From an uncultured Cyclobacteriaceae bacterium (GTDB lineage Bacteria > Bacteroidota > Bacteroidia > Cytophagales > Cyclobacteriaceae), in NCBI GenBank assembly GCA_943788235.1, contig CALSPM010000005.1, forward strand, positions 706,001 to 770,000: a DNA stretch of 64,000 bases, written 5' to 3'. The notes under the pieces are model-generated. The model searched no databases. It was not told the origin of the DNA and saw only the letters and a program-made list of their open reading frames with translations. This document shows, one piece after another, positions 21,321 through 30,812 of this stretch. The first letter of the stretch is position 1. Each line of letters opens with the position of its first letter. Position numbers and translations under genes: made by a program.

Positions 21321-22629
21321 ATGACGATTAAGGATCATTTTCGAAAAAACATAGTTTTAGCAACTCCCGTTATTATTGGGCAGCTGGGACATATCATGGT
21401 CTCTGTTGCCGATACAGTTATGGTGGGTAAAGTCGGAGTGATCCCGCTAGCAGGGGCTACTTTTGCAACGGCAATTTATCACGTGTTTATGCTATTTGGG
21501 TTGGGAGTCAGTTATGCCATTACTCCATTAGTCGCGGCCACTCAGCCAGCAGATAAAAAAGGGCGTTTGGTTTTTTTACAAAATAGTATTCTTCTCAATA
21601 CCCTCTTAGCTTTGACAATGTGCTTAATTGCTTTGATGTTAACGCCTTATTTATCTTTTTTTCGGCCAGGAACCGTCAGTGACTTGGGCGGCCACTTTCT
21701 ATTTAAAAATTATTTCAATGTCATTGATTCCTCTGATGATTTTTCAGACGTTTAGACAATTTTCGGAAGGCCAATCCAATACTTTAAGTCCAATGATTGT
21801 TTCTGTTTTGGCCAATGTATTAAATATTTTGCTGAATTACGCCTTTATCTATGGTCACTGGGGATTTTCTGGAATGGGGCTCAATGGAGCCGGTTATGCT
21901 ACTTTAGTTTCTCGATGCGTTATGGTAATTTTAATGGTGGTATTTACCCGAGATATGTGGTATGGTTTAAGTGGACATTTTGATTTGAAAGTGATCAAGC
22001 GTTTGCTGAGAATAGGCGTACCTTCTGGTTTACAGTATGTATTTGAAATTGGAGCATTTTCAATGGCCGGAGTTATGGCAGGTTGGATTAGTGCAGCCGC
22101 TTTAGCAGCACATCAAATCGCTTTGAATATGGTTGCGGTAACCTATATGGCCGCATCGGGATTGGGCGCAGCTGCAGCTATTAGGATTGGAAATCAAATG
22201 GGAAAAAAAGATCTGAAAAATTTAAAATTGGCAGGATTTTCATGCCTGGCTTTGGTAGCTGTTTTTATGTTTTTAACAGCAATATTCATCATCACAGCTA
22301 GACATTGGTTGATTCAACTGTATATTGACAATGAAGCGGTACAAAAAATTGCCTTAGGGCTGTTGTTAATTGCAGCAGGTTTCCAAATATCGGATGGTTT
22401 ACAAGCGGTGGGTTTAGGTATCTTGAGAGGTTTGACAGACGTTAAAGTACCCGCTTTTGTTACTTTTTTTGTTTATTGGATATGTGCCATTCCGAGCAGT
22501 TATCTCTTGGCTTTTCATTTTGAAATGGGCCTTTCGGGTATTTGGTATGCTTTATCAGGCGCTTTGACTTTGGCCGCTTTGTTGCATATTTTCAGGTTTA
22601 TTTATCTCGCTAATCGGATTCAATTTTAA
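21321..22629 (+). CDS. MATE family efflux transporter (one frameshift as given)
   Basis: Two overlapping frames (21321-21755 and 21679-22629) together encode one multidrug and toxin extrusion transporter, a Na+- or H+-driven exporter with 12 membrane helices. The first part has the typical opening (VMVSVADTVMVGKVGVIPLAGATFAT). The second continues with FYLKIISMSLIPLMIFQTFRQFSEG. Removing one T from the seven-T run ending at 21662 gives LSFFGQEPSVTWAATFYL and an intact protein of about 435 residues, the normal length. The GTG at 21679 is therefore not a real start. A genuine mutation would inactivate the pump; an assembly or sequencing error is likely. Confidence 0.87.
21656..21662 (+). other. 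Apparent +1 frameshift in a T7 run in the MATE gene
   Basis: Seven consecutive T bases encode the switch from a working frame to a wrong one; six would keep the MATE reading frame open to 22629. Confidence 0.65.
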
Positions 22630-22673
22630 GGTCAAAAGGTTTTTTTATTATTCAATTAAAAAAATCACTTATT

Positions 22674-22681
22674 TACATTTG
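22674..22681 (+). promoter_or_regulatory. Bacteroidota -7 box (TACATTTG) before the MFS gene
   Basis: TACATTTG fits the TAnnTTTG consensus of Bacteroidota housekeeping promoters and lies 39 bases before the ATG at 22720. No TTG is present at the proper distance upstream, only a T-rich stretch, so support is moderate. Confidence 0.45.
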
Positions 22682-22719
22682 CAGACAGTTTTAAGCTAAT
22701 TTTGCGTCAAATTTATTTA

Positions 22720-23925
22720 ATGAAAAATCAAAAGGCGGCCCTAGGCTTTATTTTTGTCACGGTCCTTATTGATGTAATTGGATTGGGAATTATCATACCG
22801 GTGATTCCCAAACTAATTATGGAGTTAAGTGGGGAAGATATGAGCCAAGCTTCCCGTTATGGGGGGTTATTGATGTTCATTTACGCATTTATGCAATTCA
22901 TCTTTGCTCCCATATTAGGAGGGCTGAGTGATAAATTTGGTCGGAGACCTATTCTCTTGATTTCCTTGTTTGGCCTAGGCTTAGATTATCTTTTGGTAGC
23001 TTTTTCAAGTAACCTTTGGTGGCTGTTTTTAGCGCGACTCATTGCGGGTATTGGGGGGGCTAGTTTCACGACTGCATCCGCCTACATAGCAGATATTTCA
23101 TTACCAGAAAAAAGAACCCAAAACTTTGGAATGCTTGGTGCAGCCTTTGGATTGGGATTTATTATTGGGCCCGTCATTGGAGGGATATTGGGAGACATTG
23201 GCTCTAGAATTCCTTTTTTTGCAGCTGCTGGGCTGGCTTTGGTTAATTGGTTGTATGGTTATTTTATCTTACCTGAATCCTTGTCTAAATCAAATAGGCG
23301 TCCTTTTAAATTATCTCGAGCAAATCCTTTTGGTACTTTTAATCAGCTCAAAAGACATCCTCTTATCATTGGATTATCCGTCGCTTTATTTTTCACCTAT
23401 ATCGCCCATCATGCCACACAATCAACTTGGGCCTATTTCACTATTGAACGATTTCGCTGGAGTGAAGCTGAAGTAGGATACTCTTTAGGCTTTGTCGGCT
23501 TAATGATTGTTCTGGTTCAAGGTTTGATTATTCGTCATGCGGTCAAATTTATAGGTCAGATAAAAGCGGTATATGCTGGCCTAGGGTTCAACATGTTGGG
23601 CATGCTTTTGATTGCTTTCACTACGCAAGGATGGATGATTTATGCCGTAATGTTTCCTTATGCCCTTGGTGGCTTGGCAGGACCTACTATGCAAGCGATG
23701 ATGAGCGCTAAGGTAACTTCAGATCAACAGGGTGAATTACAAGGAGGATTGACAAGCCTGATGAGTGTTACTTCCATCATAGGTCCTCTTTTAATGACTA
23801 CAGTTTTTGCTTTTTTTACCGCTGCCCATACGATCTTTTATTTTCCCGGAGCCCCATTCATTCTTGGCGCTATTTTAAGTGGGTTGGGATTAATATTTTC
23901 CTTCAAGACCCTCAAAGGAACCTAA
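22720..23925 (+). CDS. MFS transporter, TetA-like (DHA1 drug:H+ antiporter)
   Basis: This 401-residue protein has 12 predicted transmembrane helices. Major-facilitator motif A is GGLSDKFGRRPILLIS in the loop between helices 2 and 3. The motif C-like stretch is GAAFGLGFIIGPVIGG in helix 5, the antiporter signature. It is closest in style to the TetA/class TCR group, but tetracycline export cannot be assumed. I chose the ATG at 22720 (KNQKAALGF) rather than the in-frame TTG at 22702, because the ATG fits the family N-terminus and the likely promoter. Confidence 0.9.
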   Translation: MKNQKAALGFIFVTVLIDVIGLGIIIPVIPKLIMELSGEDMSQASRYGGLLMFIYAFMQFIFAPILGGLSDKFGRRPILLISLFGLGLDYLLVAFSSNLWWLFLARLIAGIGGASFTTASAYIADISLPEKRTQNFGMLGAAFGLGFIIGPVIGGILGDIGSRIPFFAAAGLALVNWLYGYFILPESLSKSNRRPFKLSRANPFGTFNQLKRHPLIIGLSVALFFTYIAHHATQSTWAYFTIERFRWSEAEVGYSLGFVGLMIVLVQGLIIRHAVKFIGQIKAVYAGLGFNMLGMLLIAFTTQGWMIYAVMFPYALGGLAGPTMQAMMSAKVTSDQQGELQGGLTSLMSVTSIIGPLLMTTVFAFFTAAHTIFYFPGAPFILGAILSGLGLIFSFKTLKGT

Positions 23926-24366
23926 ATAGAAGTATGCGAATCCATGAGATGATATTAAAAATCAATTTTCATTTAATTAAGAGCATGTTTAGGGCCATTT
24001 TGAGAGGAAAAGAAAGGTAAAAACGAAGCATTTCGGATTGATTTGTAGATTCTTCATCTCTCGATAATCGAGATACTCCAACTTTTACTGAGAAGCATTA
24101 ACCCAATTATTGTTTGGGAAAATTTTGAAATAAAAAGGGTATCTGTCGGTTTTTCTATTGATTTTTCTTGGATTCGCAATTCATTTATTTCTTTTTGATT
24201 GAATTAGCATCCTTAAAAAGTTGAAAAGATGATTAATTTTAATTAAATTCGCAAACTTTATATGCAATTTTGATTGAGCATTTGTAAAGCTTTTTAGCTC
24301 AAAACACTTTAAAAATATTACTAAAAGCTCAAAAAAACATTGAAAGTTTCATCTAATTAATAATTA
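23926..24366. other. 441-base intergenic region upstream of rpoD
   Basis: The gap is AT-rich and has no convincing ORF. It contains one perfect inverted repeat, TCTCGAT-A-ATCGAGA, at 24059-24073. The rpoD promoter should lie in its right half, but no box matches TAnnTTTG closely enough to name it. Confidence 0.4.
24059..24073. repeat. Perfect 7-bp inverted repeat with 1-base spacer
   Basis: TCTCGAT A ATCGAGA forms a perfect dyad in the gap before rpoD. It could be a regulator site or a short hairpin; no T run follows, so it is not an intrinsic terminator. Confidence 0.4.
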
Positions 24367-25240
24367 ATGCGACAGCTAAAGATAACCCAATCAATAACTA
24401 ATCGAAGAGAAAGTCATACCCTTGAGAAATATTTCACAGAGGTGAGTAATGTTTCCATGATTACCCCTGACGAGGAGGTTAATTTAGCTCAGAGAATTCA
24501 GGGAAGGAGATCAATTGGCGTTGGAAAAATTGGTAAAGTCAAATTTAAGGTTCGTAGTTTCTGTAGCTAAACAATACCAAAACAGAAGTTTACCTCTGAA
24601 TGACTTGATCAACGAAGGAAATTTAGGATTAATTAAGGCAGCGAAAAAATTTGATGAGACTAAGGGTTTCAAATTTATTTCATACGCGGTTTGGTGGATC
24701 AGACAATCCATTATGCAGGCGTTGGCTGAGCAATCTAGAATTGTAAGACTTCCGATGAACAAATCAGGGGCTATTAACCAAATCAGAAGGGCTTATGCTG
24801 AGCTCGAACAAAAATATGAACGTGAACCGACGGAAGAAGAGTTAGCTGATATTTTGGACATGAAGCCCAATGAAATAAGAAATACATTAGGCGCTGAGGT
24901 TAAGCAGACTTCTATGGATGCACCTTTTGGTGAGGAAGAGTCAGGTTCATTGTTGGATGTACTGGAAAATCAAACTACGGGACCCACCGATAGTCAGTTG
25001 GTTTTCAATGATTCACTGAAGGTTGAAACGTTGCGGGCCTTGTCGACACTTACGGCAAGAGAGAGAGAAGTTATTATGATGAGTTTTGGCATTGCCTTAG
25101 ACAACCCGTTTACTCTAGAGGAAATAGGTGATGCGATGGGTTTAACCAGAGAAAGAGTGAGACAAATTCGTGAAAAGGCCCTGCAGAAATTGAGAGAACC
25201 TAGCAAAAACAGAAGGTTGAAAGAGTTTTGTGCTACTTAA
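24367..25240 (+). CDS. rpoD: RNA polymerase primary sigma factor RpoD (SigA), one frameshift as given
   Basis: This is the housekeeping sigma factor in its short Bacteroidota form. The first frame (from 24367) gives the known N-terminus MRQLKITQSITNRRESHTLEKYFTEV and PDEEVNLAQRIQ. It then runs out at 24570. The second frame carries region 2 (NLRFVVSVAKQYQNRS, GFKFISYAVWWIRQSI), region 3 and region 4.2 (LEEIGDAMGLTRERVRQIREKAL). Removing one G from GGG at 24501-24503 joins them as RIQEGDQLALEKLVKSNL and yields 290 residues, the expected size. Since the gene is essential, the shift is almost certainly an error in the sequence. The ORF beginning at 24515 is not a separate gene. A strong hairpin terminator follows. 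Confidence 0.93.
24501..24503 (+). other. Apparent +1 frameshift (extra G) in rpoD
   Basis: Reading CAG-GAA-GGA-GAT, with one G fewer, gives IQEGDQLALEKL, the conserved start of region 2. The sequence as given has CAGGGAAGGAGAT and leaves the frame. Confidence 0.8.
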
Positions 25241-25260
25241 AATTTTAAAAAACAACAGAC

Positions 25261-25291
25261 AAAAGGCCTCTTTTAATGAGGCCTTTTTTTT
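25261..25291 (+). terminator. Rho-independent terminator after rpoD
   Basis: AAAAGGCCTC, loop TTTTAAT, GAGGCCTTTT form a long GC-containing stem, continued by a T run. It starts 21 bases after the rpoD stop. Confidence 0.85.
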
Positions 25292-25413
25292 GATCCGAGG
25301 CCTGTCTTTATCCATATCAAATGGTGAAATAGTTAAGATTTTTGAAAAAAAAAAGAATATTAACCATCCTCAAATTGATTCAGCGTATTTTTGTGACCTA
25401 CTATTAAGATTAA

Positions 25414-26598
25414 ATGGATTTACTTTCAGAAAGAATTAAGGGCATGGTTGAGTCATCTACACTTGCCATGTCAGCTAAGGCGAGAGAGATGAAGCAGAAG
25501 GGCTTCGATGTCATCAGTTTGAGTCTAGGAGAACCAGACTTTAAAACACCTCAACATATTCAAGAAGGTGCAAAAAAGGCCATAGATGACGGAAAATATT
25601 TTTCGTATGCACCGGTCAATGGCTATTTGGATTTAAGAAAGGCGATCAGTGAGAAATTTAGAAAAGAAAATGAGCTTATCTATGCACCCGATCAAATTGT
25701 AGTTTCAAATGGGGCCAAACAATCTATAGCAAATTTGTTTTTGGCATTATTGGATTCAGGTGATGAAGTCATTATATATGCACCTTATTGGGTGAGTTAC
25801 TCGGCACTCGTCGAGTTAGCTGAAGGCAAGTGTGTCCTTATTAAGGGCGATATCAAAAATGATTTCAAAGCCAATGCGGCTCAATTGAAAGCGGCCATAA
25901 CAGATAAGACCAAAGCTGTTATTTTTTCATCACCCTGTAATCCTACCGGTTCGGTTTTTACCATAGACGACTTTCAAGCGATGGCTCAAGTTTTAAGTAC
26001 CTACCCCGAAATTATTGTAATTGCAGATGAGATCTACGAATTGATTAATTTTACAGGTTCTCATGTGAGTATTGGTTCTTTGCCAGGGATGCAGGATCGT
26101 ACCGTCACGGTGAATGGCTTTGCCAAAGGCTTTGCGATGACGGGATGGCGGGTAGGCTACATAGGTGCGCCCCTCTGGTTGGCCAAGGCAGCGAACAAAA
26201 TTCAAGGGCAAATCACTTCCGCAAATTGCTCTATTGCTCAAAGGGCGGCTTTAACAGCCTTAACTTCTCCAAAAGAATCATCTAAAGCCATGGCCAATGC
26301 CTATTATCAACGACGTCAATTGGTCTATGATTTATTAAAAAAAATACCAGGTGTTGAAGCAAACATGCCACAAGGAGCATTTTACTTTTTTCCAGATGTG
26401 AGCAGTTACTTTGGAAATAAAGGAATCCGTGATGCCGCCGATCTTTGTATTTATTTGTTAAAAGAATCGCACGTCTCTCTGGTTTCAGGAGAGGGTTTTG
26501 GCGAACCGAAGTGTCTGAGGTTGTCCTATGCTGCTTCAGAAGAACATTTAAAAATAGCTTTGGCTCGAATAACCAAAGCACTAGAAAAGTTAAGATGA
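25414..26598 (+). CDS. aspC: Pyridoxal phosphate-dependent aminotransferase (aspartate aminotransferase, class I)
   Basis: The 394-residue protein fits the Ib subgroup of aspartate aminotransferases, which swap amino groups between aspartate and 2-oxoglutarate. Visible features are LSLGEPDFKTP near residues 36-46, YAPVNGYLDLRKAI, the cofactor-binding SSPCNPTGSVF and ADEIYE, and the Schiff-base lysine K238 in NGFAKGFAMTGWRVGY. Substrate choice (aspartate, or another amino acid such as prephenate-derived substrates) is not settled by sequence. It ends 3 bases before the PfkB-family kinase gene. Confidence 0.93.
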   Translation: MDLLSERIKGMVESSTLAMSAKAREMKQKGFDVISLSLGEPDFKTPQHIQEGAKKAIDDGKYFSYAPVNGYLDLRKAISEKFRKENELIYAPDQIVVSNGAKQSIANLFLALLDSGDEVIIYAPYWVSYSALVELAEGKCVLIKGDIKNDFKANAAQLKAAITDKTKAVIFSSPCNPTGSVFTIDDFQAMAQVLSTYPEIIVIADEIYELINFTGSHVSIGSLPGMQDRTVTVNGFAKGFAMTGWRVGYIGAPLWLAKAANKIQGQITSANCSIAQRAALTALTSPKESSKAMANAYYQRRQLVYDLLKKIPGVEANMPQGAFYFFPDVSSYFGNKGIRDAADLCIYLLKESHVSLVSGEGFGEPKCLRLSYAASEEHLKIALARITKALEKLR

Positions 26599-26601
26599 AC
26601 T

Positions 26602-27612
26602 ATGCTTCACCAGACGTTAGCAGATATTTTTACAACTTTTAAAAAGCTAAAAGTTTTAGTGATTGGAGATGTAATGTTGGATGCATACATATATGGAGCC
26701 GTTGAGAGAATTTCTCCCGAGGCACCAGTACCTATTTTAAATGTAAAATCTCGCGGTCAACGATTAGGAGGAGCAGCTAATGTAGCCTTAAATATTCAGT
26801 CCTTGGGCGCCATCCCTATTTTATGTTCAGTCATAGGAGAAGATGTACTCGGGAGTGAATTTTTAGGCTTAATGGCATCCTCTGGACTACGGACTGATGG
26901 AATTATTCGTAGTGCCCAGAGAAAGACTACTCAGAAAAACAGAATCATTTCGGGAGGTCATCATCTACTCAGAATTGATGAGGAAGAGGATCATCCCTTA
27001 AACAAGAAAGATAAAAAGTCACTGAAAAGTAGTGTATTTAAAATCGTTAAGGATTGTCATGCCATCATTATGGAGGATTATGACAAGGGCTGTCTTGATC
27101 AAGGGCTGATTTCTGAGATAATGAAGGAGGCCCAAAGACTTAAAATTCCAGTCGCTGTAGATCCTAAAAAACGGAATTTCTCACATTTCAAGGGGGCCAG
27201 CTTATTTAAGCCGAATTTAAAGGAATTAAATGAAGGTCTAAAAATGAATATTGGTCCTACTCAGCAAAGCGCCATACATAAGGCCATTGGTCTTTTAGAC
27301 AAGCAGCTAGGCTGTCAAAATTATTTAATAACCCTATCAGAGCATGGCGTTTTTGCGAGCAAAGGCAAACAATTTGTTGGTCATCCAGCTCATGTGAGAT
27401 CGATTACTGATGTCTCTGGCGCTGGAGATACCGTGATTTCTATAGCTGCATTAGGCCTTGCCCTTGATTTACCCTTGGCATTTTGGTCTGAGTTGGCCAA
27501 TCTGGGGGGAGGCATTGTATGCGAGCGCCCAGGTGTGGTCCCAATAGATGCTAAACAGCTTCTTGAGGAAGCCCTTACTCATCCACTATTTGAACCTTTT
27601 CTTAAGCCTTAA
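26602..27612 (+). CDS. PfkB-family kinase, heptose-7-phosphate kinase-like (HldE/RfaE domain I)
   Basis: The 336-residue product resembles domain I of HldE/RfaE, which phosphorylates D-glycero-D-manno-heptose 7-phosphate for lipopolysaccharide cores. Features are [25 protein letters not shown] (about residues 20-45), [17 protein letters not shown] and the catalytic segment DVSGAGDTV with Asp276. The nucleotidyltransferase domain found in bifunctional HldE is missing, as is usual for separate RfaE1 kinases. Other PfkB sugar kinases remain possible. Its 3' end overlaps hemE by 11 bases. Confidence 0.88.
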   Translation: MLHQTLADIFTTFKKLKVLVIGDVMLDAYIYGAVERISPEAPVPILNVKSRGQRLGGAANVALNIQSLGAIPILCSVIGEDVLGSEFLGLMASSGLRTDGIIRSAQRKTTQKNRIISGGHHLLRIDEEEDHPLNKKDKKSLKSSVFKIVKDCHAIIMEDYDKGCLDQGLISEIMKEAQRLKIPVAVDPKKRNFSHFKGASLFKPNLKELNEGLKMNIGPTQQSAIHKAIGLLDKQLGCQNYLITLSEHGVFASKGKQFVGHPAHVRSITDVSGAGDTVISIAALGLALDLPLAFWSELANLGGGIVCERPGVVPIDAKQLLEEALTHPLFEPFLKP

Positions 27613-28624
27613 AAGCTTTTACGGCTTCAATGAAAATTTTAACGTGATCTGGATGGGTATCTGGATAAACGCCATGACCTAAATTGGCAATATGGGGATG
27701 GCCTTTAAACTTCTCGAGCATTTTCTTTGTTTTAATTTCGATGGAGTCTCGATCACCATACAATACACAGGGGTCTAAATTGCCCTGCAATGTCTTGCCT
27801 TTAAGCAATACCCTCGCTTCATTGACATCCATATTCCAATCTAAGCCGATGGTATTACATGAGAGATTACTCATTTCTTTCAATGCAAAATAGGCACCTT
27901 TGGCAAAAACAGTGACCGGTACGTCGAGAATGGACTTTGAAATCTTTTCGATATAAGGCAGAGAGAATTCTCTGTATTGATCCGGTGAAAGTATACCTGC
28001 CCAAGAATCGAAAATTTGTATGAGATTAGCTCCTGCCAGTACTTGATTGTGCAAGTATTTAATGGTACTATCGGTAATCATACTCAAGACGGTATGTGCT
28101 AATTTGGATTCTTGGATGAGAAATTTCCGTGCATTGGAGAATGTTTTACTTCCCCCTCCTTCTATCATATAGCATAAAATGGTCCAGGGTGCCCCAGCAA
28201 AACCAATAAGAGGAACATGTCCTTTGAGTTCTTTTTTAACTAGGCGAATGGCCTCGTAAACATAGTTAAGTTCTCCACCCTCAACCTTATGTAATGATTT
28301 GATATCTGCTTCGGACTTTAATGTTTTGGGGAAATGTGGGCCTTTTTTTTCGATCATCTCATAACTTAATCCCATGGCCTCGGGAATGACTAAAATATCT
28401 GAAAAAATAATAGCGGCATCTACGCCCAATAAATTTACAGGTTGTAGGGTTACCTCCGCTGCCAATTCTGGCGTTTCAACTAATTCTTTAAATCCACTTA
28501 ATTTAGCTCGAATACTTTTGTATTCTGGCAGAATTCTCCCGGCCTGTCTCATGAGCCAAACAGGGGTTCTTTCTGTCAGTTCACCTTTTGCTGCCCTGAT
28601 GAGCAGGTCATTCTTTAATTCCAT
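27602..28624 (-). CDS. hemE: Uroporphyrinogen decarboxylase
   Basis: HemE removes four carboxyl groups from uroporphyrinogen III to give coproporphyrinogen III in haem synthesis. The 340-residue protein contains the first signature [15 protein letters not shown] (with the catalytic Arg pair), the second signature region [16 protein letters not shown] and IFDSWAG, and the late [10 protein letters not shown]. Length is normal. A near-ideal promoter lies just before the ATG (28629-28658), so the mRNA may have almost no leader. Other haem genes are not in the window. Confidence 0.97.
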   Translation of the reverse strand: MELKNDLLIRAAKGELTERTPVWLMRQAGRILPEYKSIRAKLSGFKELVETPELAAEVTLQPVNLLGVDAAIIFSDILVIPEAMGLSYEMIEKKGPHFPKTLKSEADIKSLHKVEGGELNYVYEAIRLVKKELKGHVPLIGFAGAPWTILCYMIEGGGSKTFSNARKFLIQESKLAHTVLSMITDSTIKYLHNQVLAGANLIQIFDSWAGILSPDQYREFSLPYIEKISKSILDVPVTVFAKGAYFALKEMSNLSCNTIGLDWNMDVNEARVLLKGKTLQGNLDPCVLYGDRDSIEIKTKKMLEKFKGHPHIANLGHGVYPDTHPDHVKIFIEAVKAFKA

Positions 28625-28628
28625 ATTG

Positions 28629-28658
28629 CAAAGATAATTGGGTAAGATTTTAACTCAA
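28629..28658 (-). promoter_or_regulatory. hemE promoter, TTG-N19-TATCTTTG
   Basis: On the minus strand TTG (28658-28656), a 19-base spacer and TATCTTTG (28636-28629) match the Bacteroidota consensus exactly. The start codon of hemE begins only 4 bases after the -7 box, so the transcript would be leaderless or nearly so. Confidence 0.7.
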
Positions 28659-28737
28659 TGAATTTGACTTGATGTTTTAGTATTTAATATGTAATCATGT
28701 ACTGGTTTCATCTTTTATTTTGTGAAAGTGTATTAAG

Positions 28738-29199
28738 CTATTCTATGACCCAGGTGAGTATGCCCAATGAGTTTCCTAAGAAATAAAGTAGAGCACTTTC
28801 TACAGAGGCCCAAAGAAGTGCACTGAATAACATCCATTTGATGATTTCTTTTTTCTTGGCTCCGACGGCATTCAGGAGTAGCGCTCCAATGACCGGACTG
28901 AGTACGATGGGAGTGATAAAGGCTACCCCTTTGACACCTGAATATTTCCATATTTTAATAAATTTTCTGGTTCTTGGAGTAAATTTTTTATTCTTTTTTA
29001 GGCTAAAAAAGCGTTGGATAAAAATCTGAATGATATGGTTAAAGAAGGTGATGGAAAAAACGGTTGACATCATCCCTGCAGTAGTTAATAGGATAGTGGG
29101 GCCCATACCGAGACCAGATCCGATACCCAATGCAGGCCCTAAAAAGAAACGAATAGCGCTTGAAGCATAAACGGTGAGGTAGGGTATGATCTCTATCAT
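28738..29199 (-). CDS. Small integral membrane protein (small multidrug export-like family, tentative)
   Basis: The 153-residue protein has about four hydrophobic stretches. A mid-protein charged patch (FSLKKNKKFTPRTRKFIKIWKY) is followed by a glycine/proline-rich membrane stretch (GVAFITPIVLSPVIGALLLNAVG). Its layout resembles the family annotated as putative small multidrug export proteins, whose real function is poorly known. It is a single gene transcribed toward hemE, with a 113-base gap between them. I am sure that it is a coding membrane protein, but less sure of the family. Confidence 0.7.
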   Translation of the reverse strand: MIEIIPYLTVYASSAIRFFLGPALGIGSGLGMGPTILLTTAGMMSTVFSITFFNHIIQIFIQRFFSLKKNKKFTPRTRKFIKIWKYSGVKGVAFITPIVLSPVIGALLLNAVGAKKKEIIKWMLFSALLWASVESALLYFLGNSLGILTWVIE

Positions 29200-29231
29200 T
29201 TCTGGAACATCAAACTGTTTTGACTATTTAT

Positions 29232-29261
29232 TTGTTTTTAAATTGTGCTAGTTCATCTTTG
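29232..29261 (+). promoter_or_regulatory. Promoter candidate for the M42 peptidase gene, TTG-N19-CATCTTTG
   Basis: TTG (29232-29234), 19 bases and CATCTTTG (29254-29261) match the Bacteroidota promoter with one mismatch in the -7 box. It leaves a short leader before the TTG start at 29285. Confidence 0.5.
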
Positions 29262-29284
29262 CCATCAAAAGTATCTTAAGAAAA

Positions 29285-30193
29285 TTGGAATTACTTCAAA
29301 ATTTAATAAATGTTCATGCGCCATCCGGAGAAGAATTTCGGATGAAGGAATTTCTGTTGGATTATATCTCCACACAGAAGCATCGCTGGAGGGTGATGCC
29401 CGAGGTAGTATATGGCTCTGAATTTCAGGACGTAGTTATGTTAGTTTTTGGTAAACCTAGAACGGCTATTTTTGCCCACGTGGATACGGTTGGGTTTACC
29501 GTCAGATATGCCAATCAACTGGTGCCAATTGGTGGACCTGAGGCCGAATTGGGGTTTGAATTAACCGGAGAAGACAGTATGGGTTCTATTGATTGTAAGC
29601 TACTTTCTCAAGAGGGACGACTTTTCCATGATTTTCCCCGGGGCATTGATAGAGGAACTTCTTTGGTTTTTAAATCAAATTTCAGGTTGACAGAAGAATA
29701 CGTCCAGACTCCATATTTAGACAATCGTTTGGGGGTCTATAATGCCTTAAAAGTTGCTGAGCAATTGGAAGATGGTGTCATCGCTTTTACCACCTATGAA
29801 GAGCATAGCGGTGGTAGTGTACCCTTTATTCTTGGATATTTAGAAGCGCGCTTTCAAATTAGAAATGTATTGGTAAGTGACATTACTTGGGTGACAGAGG
29901 GAGTTCAGCCAGGTAAAGGTGTGGTCATTTCGTTACGAGACTGCAATATCCCTCGAAAGATCTTTCTTGATAAATTATTACAATTGGCGGCAGAGAGTGG
30001 CATCCCTTATCAGCTTGAAGTAGAAGGTGGGGGCTCTAGTGATGGTAAGGAAATTCAAATGTCTCCATTTCCTATAGACTGGTGTTTTATTGGGGCGCCC
30101 GAAGATTATGTTCACTCACCCGATGAACGCGTGCATCTCAAAGATATTGATTCAATGATTGGGATGTACAGCTACCTCATGAAAAATCTTTAA
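29285..30193 (+). CDS. M42-type zinc aminopeptidase (glutamyl aminopeptidase-like)
   Basis: The 302-residue protein resembles the M42 family of cytosolic di-zinc aminopeptidases. Visible ligands are His and Asp in FAHVDTVGF (about residues 63-68), Asp in PYLDNRLGVYNAL, the catalytic Glu pair in TTYEEHSGGS, Asp in SDITWVTEG and a C-terminal YVHSPDERV. It is somewhat shorter than the usual 340-360. No ATG exists in the frame after the last upstream stop (29249-29251), so the TTG at 29285 is taken as start. Peptide substrates are inferred from the family. Confidence 0.87.
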   Translation: MELLQNLINVHAPSGEEFRMKEFLLDYISTQKHRWRVMPEVVYGSEFQDVVMLVFGKPRTAIFAHVDTVGFTVRYANQLVPIGGPEAELGFELTGEDSMGSIDCKLLSQEGRLFHDFPRGIDRGTSLVFKSNFRLTEEYVQTPYLDNRLGVYNALKVAEQLEDGVIAFTTYEEHSGGSVPFILGYLEARFQIRNVLVSDITWVTEGVQPGKGVVISLRDCNIPRKIFLDKLLQLAAESGIPYQLEVEGGGSSDGKEIQMSPFPIDWCFIGAPEDYVHSPDERVHLKDIDSMIGMYSYLMKNL

Positions 30194-30230
30194 CTTGACC
30201 AACTGATAATTTAATTAAACCACAATTAAG

Positions 30231-30806
30231 ATGTTAAACATTGTGCTTTTTGGACCGCCTGGAGCAGGTAAAGGAACCCAAAGCGAACTGATTGTAAAGC
30301 AATACGGACTTTTACATTTATCCACGGGAGATCTCTTTAGAAAACATCTGGGAGAAGGGACAGACTTGGGAAAATTGGCTCAAGGCTATATGGACCAAGG
30401 TAATTTAGTTCCAGATGCTGTAGTTATTAAAATGGTTGAAGACCGAATAGCTACAGAAACTACCGCCAAGGGCTTTATTTTTGATGGATTTCCAAGAACG
30501 GTCCATCAGGCCCTGGCATTGGATCAAATGTTGTTAAAACATGATTTATCAATCACGGGGATGCTTTCCCTTGAGGTGGAAGCTTCAGAACTGCGCATTC
30601 GTTTAAGAGAAAGAGGTAAGACGTCAGGGCGAAAAGATGACCAAGATGATATTAAAATTGAAAATAGGATCAAAGTATACAACGATGAAACTAAGCCAGT
30701 AGCTGATTACTACAAGCATCAAGATAAATATGTAAGTATTAAAGGAATAGGCTCAATTGCGTCTATATTTCAATTGATTACACATAAATTAGATGCATTT
30801 AAATAA
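30231..30806 (+). CDS. adk: Adenylate kinase
   Basis: Adk interconverts ATP plus AMP with two ADP. The 191-residue product has the P-loop GPPGAGKGTQ (about residues 7-16), the AMP-binding STGDLFRKHL and GFIFDGFPRTVHQA, and the short lid form (LRERGKTSGRKDDQDDIKIENRI) without zinc cysteines. This short type is normal in the phylum. It lies 6 bases before obg. Confidence 0.97.
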   Translation: MLNIVLFGPPGAGKGTQSELIVKQYGLLHLSTGDLFRKHLGEGTDLGKLAQGYMDQGNLVPDAVVIKMVEDRIATETTAKGFIFDGFPRTVHQALALDQMLLKHDLSITGMLSLEVEASELRIRLRERGKTSGRKDDQDDIKIENRIKVYNDETKPVADYYKHQDKYVSIKGIGSIASIFQLITHKLDAFK

Positions 30807-30812
30807 AAAATC

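Noticed and set aside
21679-22629. Separate MATE gene starting with GTG at 21679
   Set aside because: The upstream part of the same transporter is in another frame from 21321, so this is the second half of one frameshifted gene.
24515-25240. Second sigma-factor gene
   Set aside because: It completes the RpoD frame from 24367 after a one-base shift, with no independent start signal.
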